Below are positions 63,083-64,000 of a DNA stretch of 64,000 bases, piece by piece. The stretch spans positions 27,745,294-27,809,293 of the forward strand of contig NC_080698.1 in assembly GCF_030445035.2 (NCBI RefSeq), in the 5' to 3' direction. This DNA comes from Dasypus novemcinctus. Its lineage: Eukaryota; Chordata; Mammalia; Cingulata; Dasypodidae. Each line of letters opens with the position of its first letter. Position 1 is the first letter of the stretch. The position numbers were made by a program, and so were the translations under genes. The notes below the pieces were generated by a model, which worked only from the letters and a program-made list of their open reading frames with translations, was not told where the DNA came from and ran no database searches.

Positions 63083-63457
63083 GGGAAACGGACTTTGGCC
63101 CAGTGGTTAGGGCGTCCGTCTACCACATGGGAGGCCCGCGGTTCAAGCCCCGGGACTCCTTGACCCGTGTGGAGCTGGCCCATGCGCAGTGCTGATGCGC
63201 GCAAGGAGTGCCGTGCCACACAGCGGTGTCCCCCGCGTAGGGGAGCCCCACGCGCAAGGAGTGCGCCCATAGGGAGAGCCGCCCAGCGCGAAGGAGGGAG
63301 CAGCCTGCCCAGGAATGGCGCCGCCCACACTTCCTGTGCCGCTGATGACAACAGAAGCGGACAAAGAAACAAGAAGCAGCAAAAAGACACAGAAAACAGA
63401 CAACCGGGGGAGGGGAAGGGAATTAAATAAAAATTAAAAAAAAAAAAAAAGAAAAAA
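63083..63457 (+). mobile_element. long DAS-SINE, deleted-body subfamily, sense
   Basis: Head 'gggaaacggactttggccca', A box 'tggcccagtgg' at 63096-63106, B box 'ggttcaagccc' at 63140-63150, body, and a long A-rich tail. Shares with the copy at 36460 the 'gggaaacggacttt' start, the 'ccgcccacacttcc' to 'gccgctga' deletion, and an 'aattaaataaa' tail. Exact 12-base target duplication 'aaaagctgttaa' at 63071-63082 and 63458-63469. Among the youngest insertions here. Confidence 0.98.
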
Positions 63458-63469
63458 AAAAGCTGTTAA

Positions 63470-63775
63470 TATTCTAGGGCATATCCTTCCAGTCACATAT
63501 CTATACTTATTTCTAAATCAAAAATGATACTGTATTATTATACATAGACTGTTTTATCACTTGCTTTTGCAAGTTAAATTCACATTCATTTATTCATTTA
63601 CCAAATATTACTAGTATTCTCCTGGGCATACAGGAGAGGGGAAAAAAAATCATTTCTCTGCAAACATAGCTTTCTACAGTACCATTTTTCCTGATTGCAT
63701 GTAATTAACAACTGGCTATACCATAATTTGTTCAACCAATACTGTTATTATTGGACACTCAAATTGTTTATTCCC
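63470..63775 (-). mobile_element. L1M 3' UTR, antisense
   Basis: 'atatccttccagtcacatat', 'actgttttatcacttgcttt', 'ggctataccataatttgttc' and 'aaccaatactgttattattg' then 'gacactcaaattgttta' follow the reverse complement of L1M 3' ends. Confidence 0.72.
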
Positions 63776-63870
63776 CTCTATTTCCTTTCTCCCTTCCCTT
63801 TCCTTCCCTTCCCTATTTCTTTCTCCCTCCCTTCCTTCCTTCCCTCTCTCCCTTCCCTTCTCTCTCTTTT
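63776..63870. repeat. polypyrimidine (CCTT/CCCTT)n tract inside L1
   Basis: C and T only for about 95 bases ('ccttccctttccttcccttc', 'ctccctcccttccttccttc'). It sits between L1M text on both sides, where the L1 would normally read 'cagttttt', so it is an expansion within the L1. Confidence 0.9.
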
Positions 63871-64000
63871 TGCTATCATAAACACCACTATCACGAACAT
63901 CTTTGTGGCTTAAACTTTGCACATATCACTTCAGAATCAATTTGGCCCTAAATGCTTTGGAAAGTACCTTGTGTCATTTAATTTAAACAAGATCACATGG
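63871..64000 (-). mobile_element. L1M 3' UTR, antisense, runs off the window
   Basis: 'ttttgctatcataaacacca', 'ctatcacgaacatctttgtg' and 'cacatatcacttcagaatca' continue the L1 interrupted by the pyrimidine tract. The window ends inside or just past it. Confidence 0.65.

Noticed and set aside
63083-63155. tRNA gene calls at SINE heads (A and B boxes, cloverleaf-like start)
   Set aside because: The heads are followed by SINE bodies and A-rich tails with target duplications; they are tRNA-derived SINEs, not tRNA genes.
63716-63922. Charged low-complexity peptide on the minus strand
   Set aside because: Translation of the polypyrimidine tract at 63776-63870.

Overview
This window looks like ordinary non-coding mammalian DNA from an armadillo-like xenarthran. 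The diagnostic signal is about thirty tRNA-headed SINE copies on both strands. They share a head of the form 'gggaagcRgaYktggcYcaRtggttRgg', an RNA polymerase III type A box and B box, and an 'aataaatcttta' or A-rich tail. I recognise these as DAS-SINEs, the family described from the nine-banded armadillo (Dasypus) and reported as tRNA-derived; that name comes from memory, not from a search. Pan-mammalian and placental repeats (MIR, L2, MLT1-type LTRs, MER5A, MER20, L1M) fill much of the rest. I recognise no protein-coding exon, rRNA, tRNA gene, CRISPR array or microRNA, so the window is best read as intergenic or intronic. ARCHITECTURE TERMS used below: 'long DAS' is one tRNA-like head plus a long GC-rich body (370-430 bp); 'dimer DAS' is two tRNA-like heads joined by an A-rich spacer (about 210 bp); 'two-head composite DAS' is head, body, second head and tail (about 330-425 bp); 'single-head DAS' is one head plus tail. 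LAYOUT: 1-7 kb holds old LTRs of MLT1 type, an L2 split by an LTR, and MIRs. 7-13 kb holds DAS copies and an L1 3' end (about 9080-10631). 13.8-18 kb is an L2, then a very old LINE (L1M/HAL1-like) carrying four or five DAS insertions, two of them stacked at one target site. 18-31 kb is an MLT1 LTR split by a DAS dimer, then long DAS, L2, MIR, MLT1 and MER20 copies with long unassigned stretches. 32-34.4 kb is an antisense L1 with a remnant of reverse transcriptase coding and a 654-bp probable solo LTR inserted in it. 34.4-35.5 kb is a probable ERV LTR broken up by DAS copies. 35.8-43 kb is dense in young DAS copies, including one inside an L2. 43-51 kb is mostly unassigned with MIR, MER5A and L2. 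51.7-52.2 kb is a DAS inside a DAS. 53-64 kb has a long L2, several L1 3' ends, an MLT1-type LTR, an L2 split by MER20, and a young long DAS. There is no operon or pathway to describe. What works together here is a retroposition hierarchy: L1 machinery presumably mobilised the DAS elements (A-rich tails and 7-15 bp target-site duplications are visible), and nesting orders the insertions in time (L2 and MIR, then MLT1, MER20 and L1M, then DAS). The longest open reading frames in the window are antisense readings of DAS bodies, not genes. All family names are by eye; boundaries of old repeats are good to about 10-40 bp.
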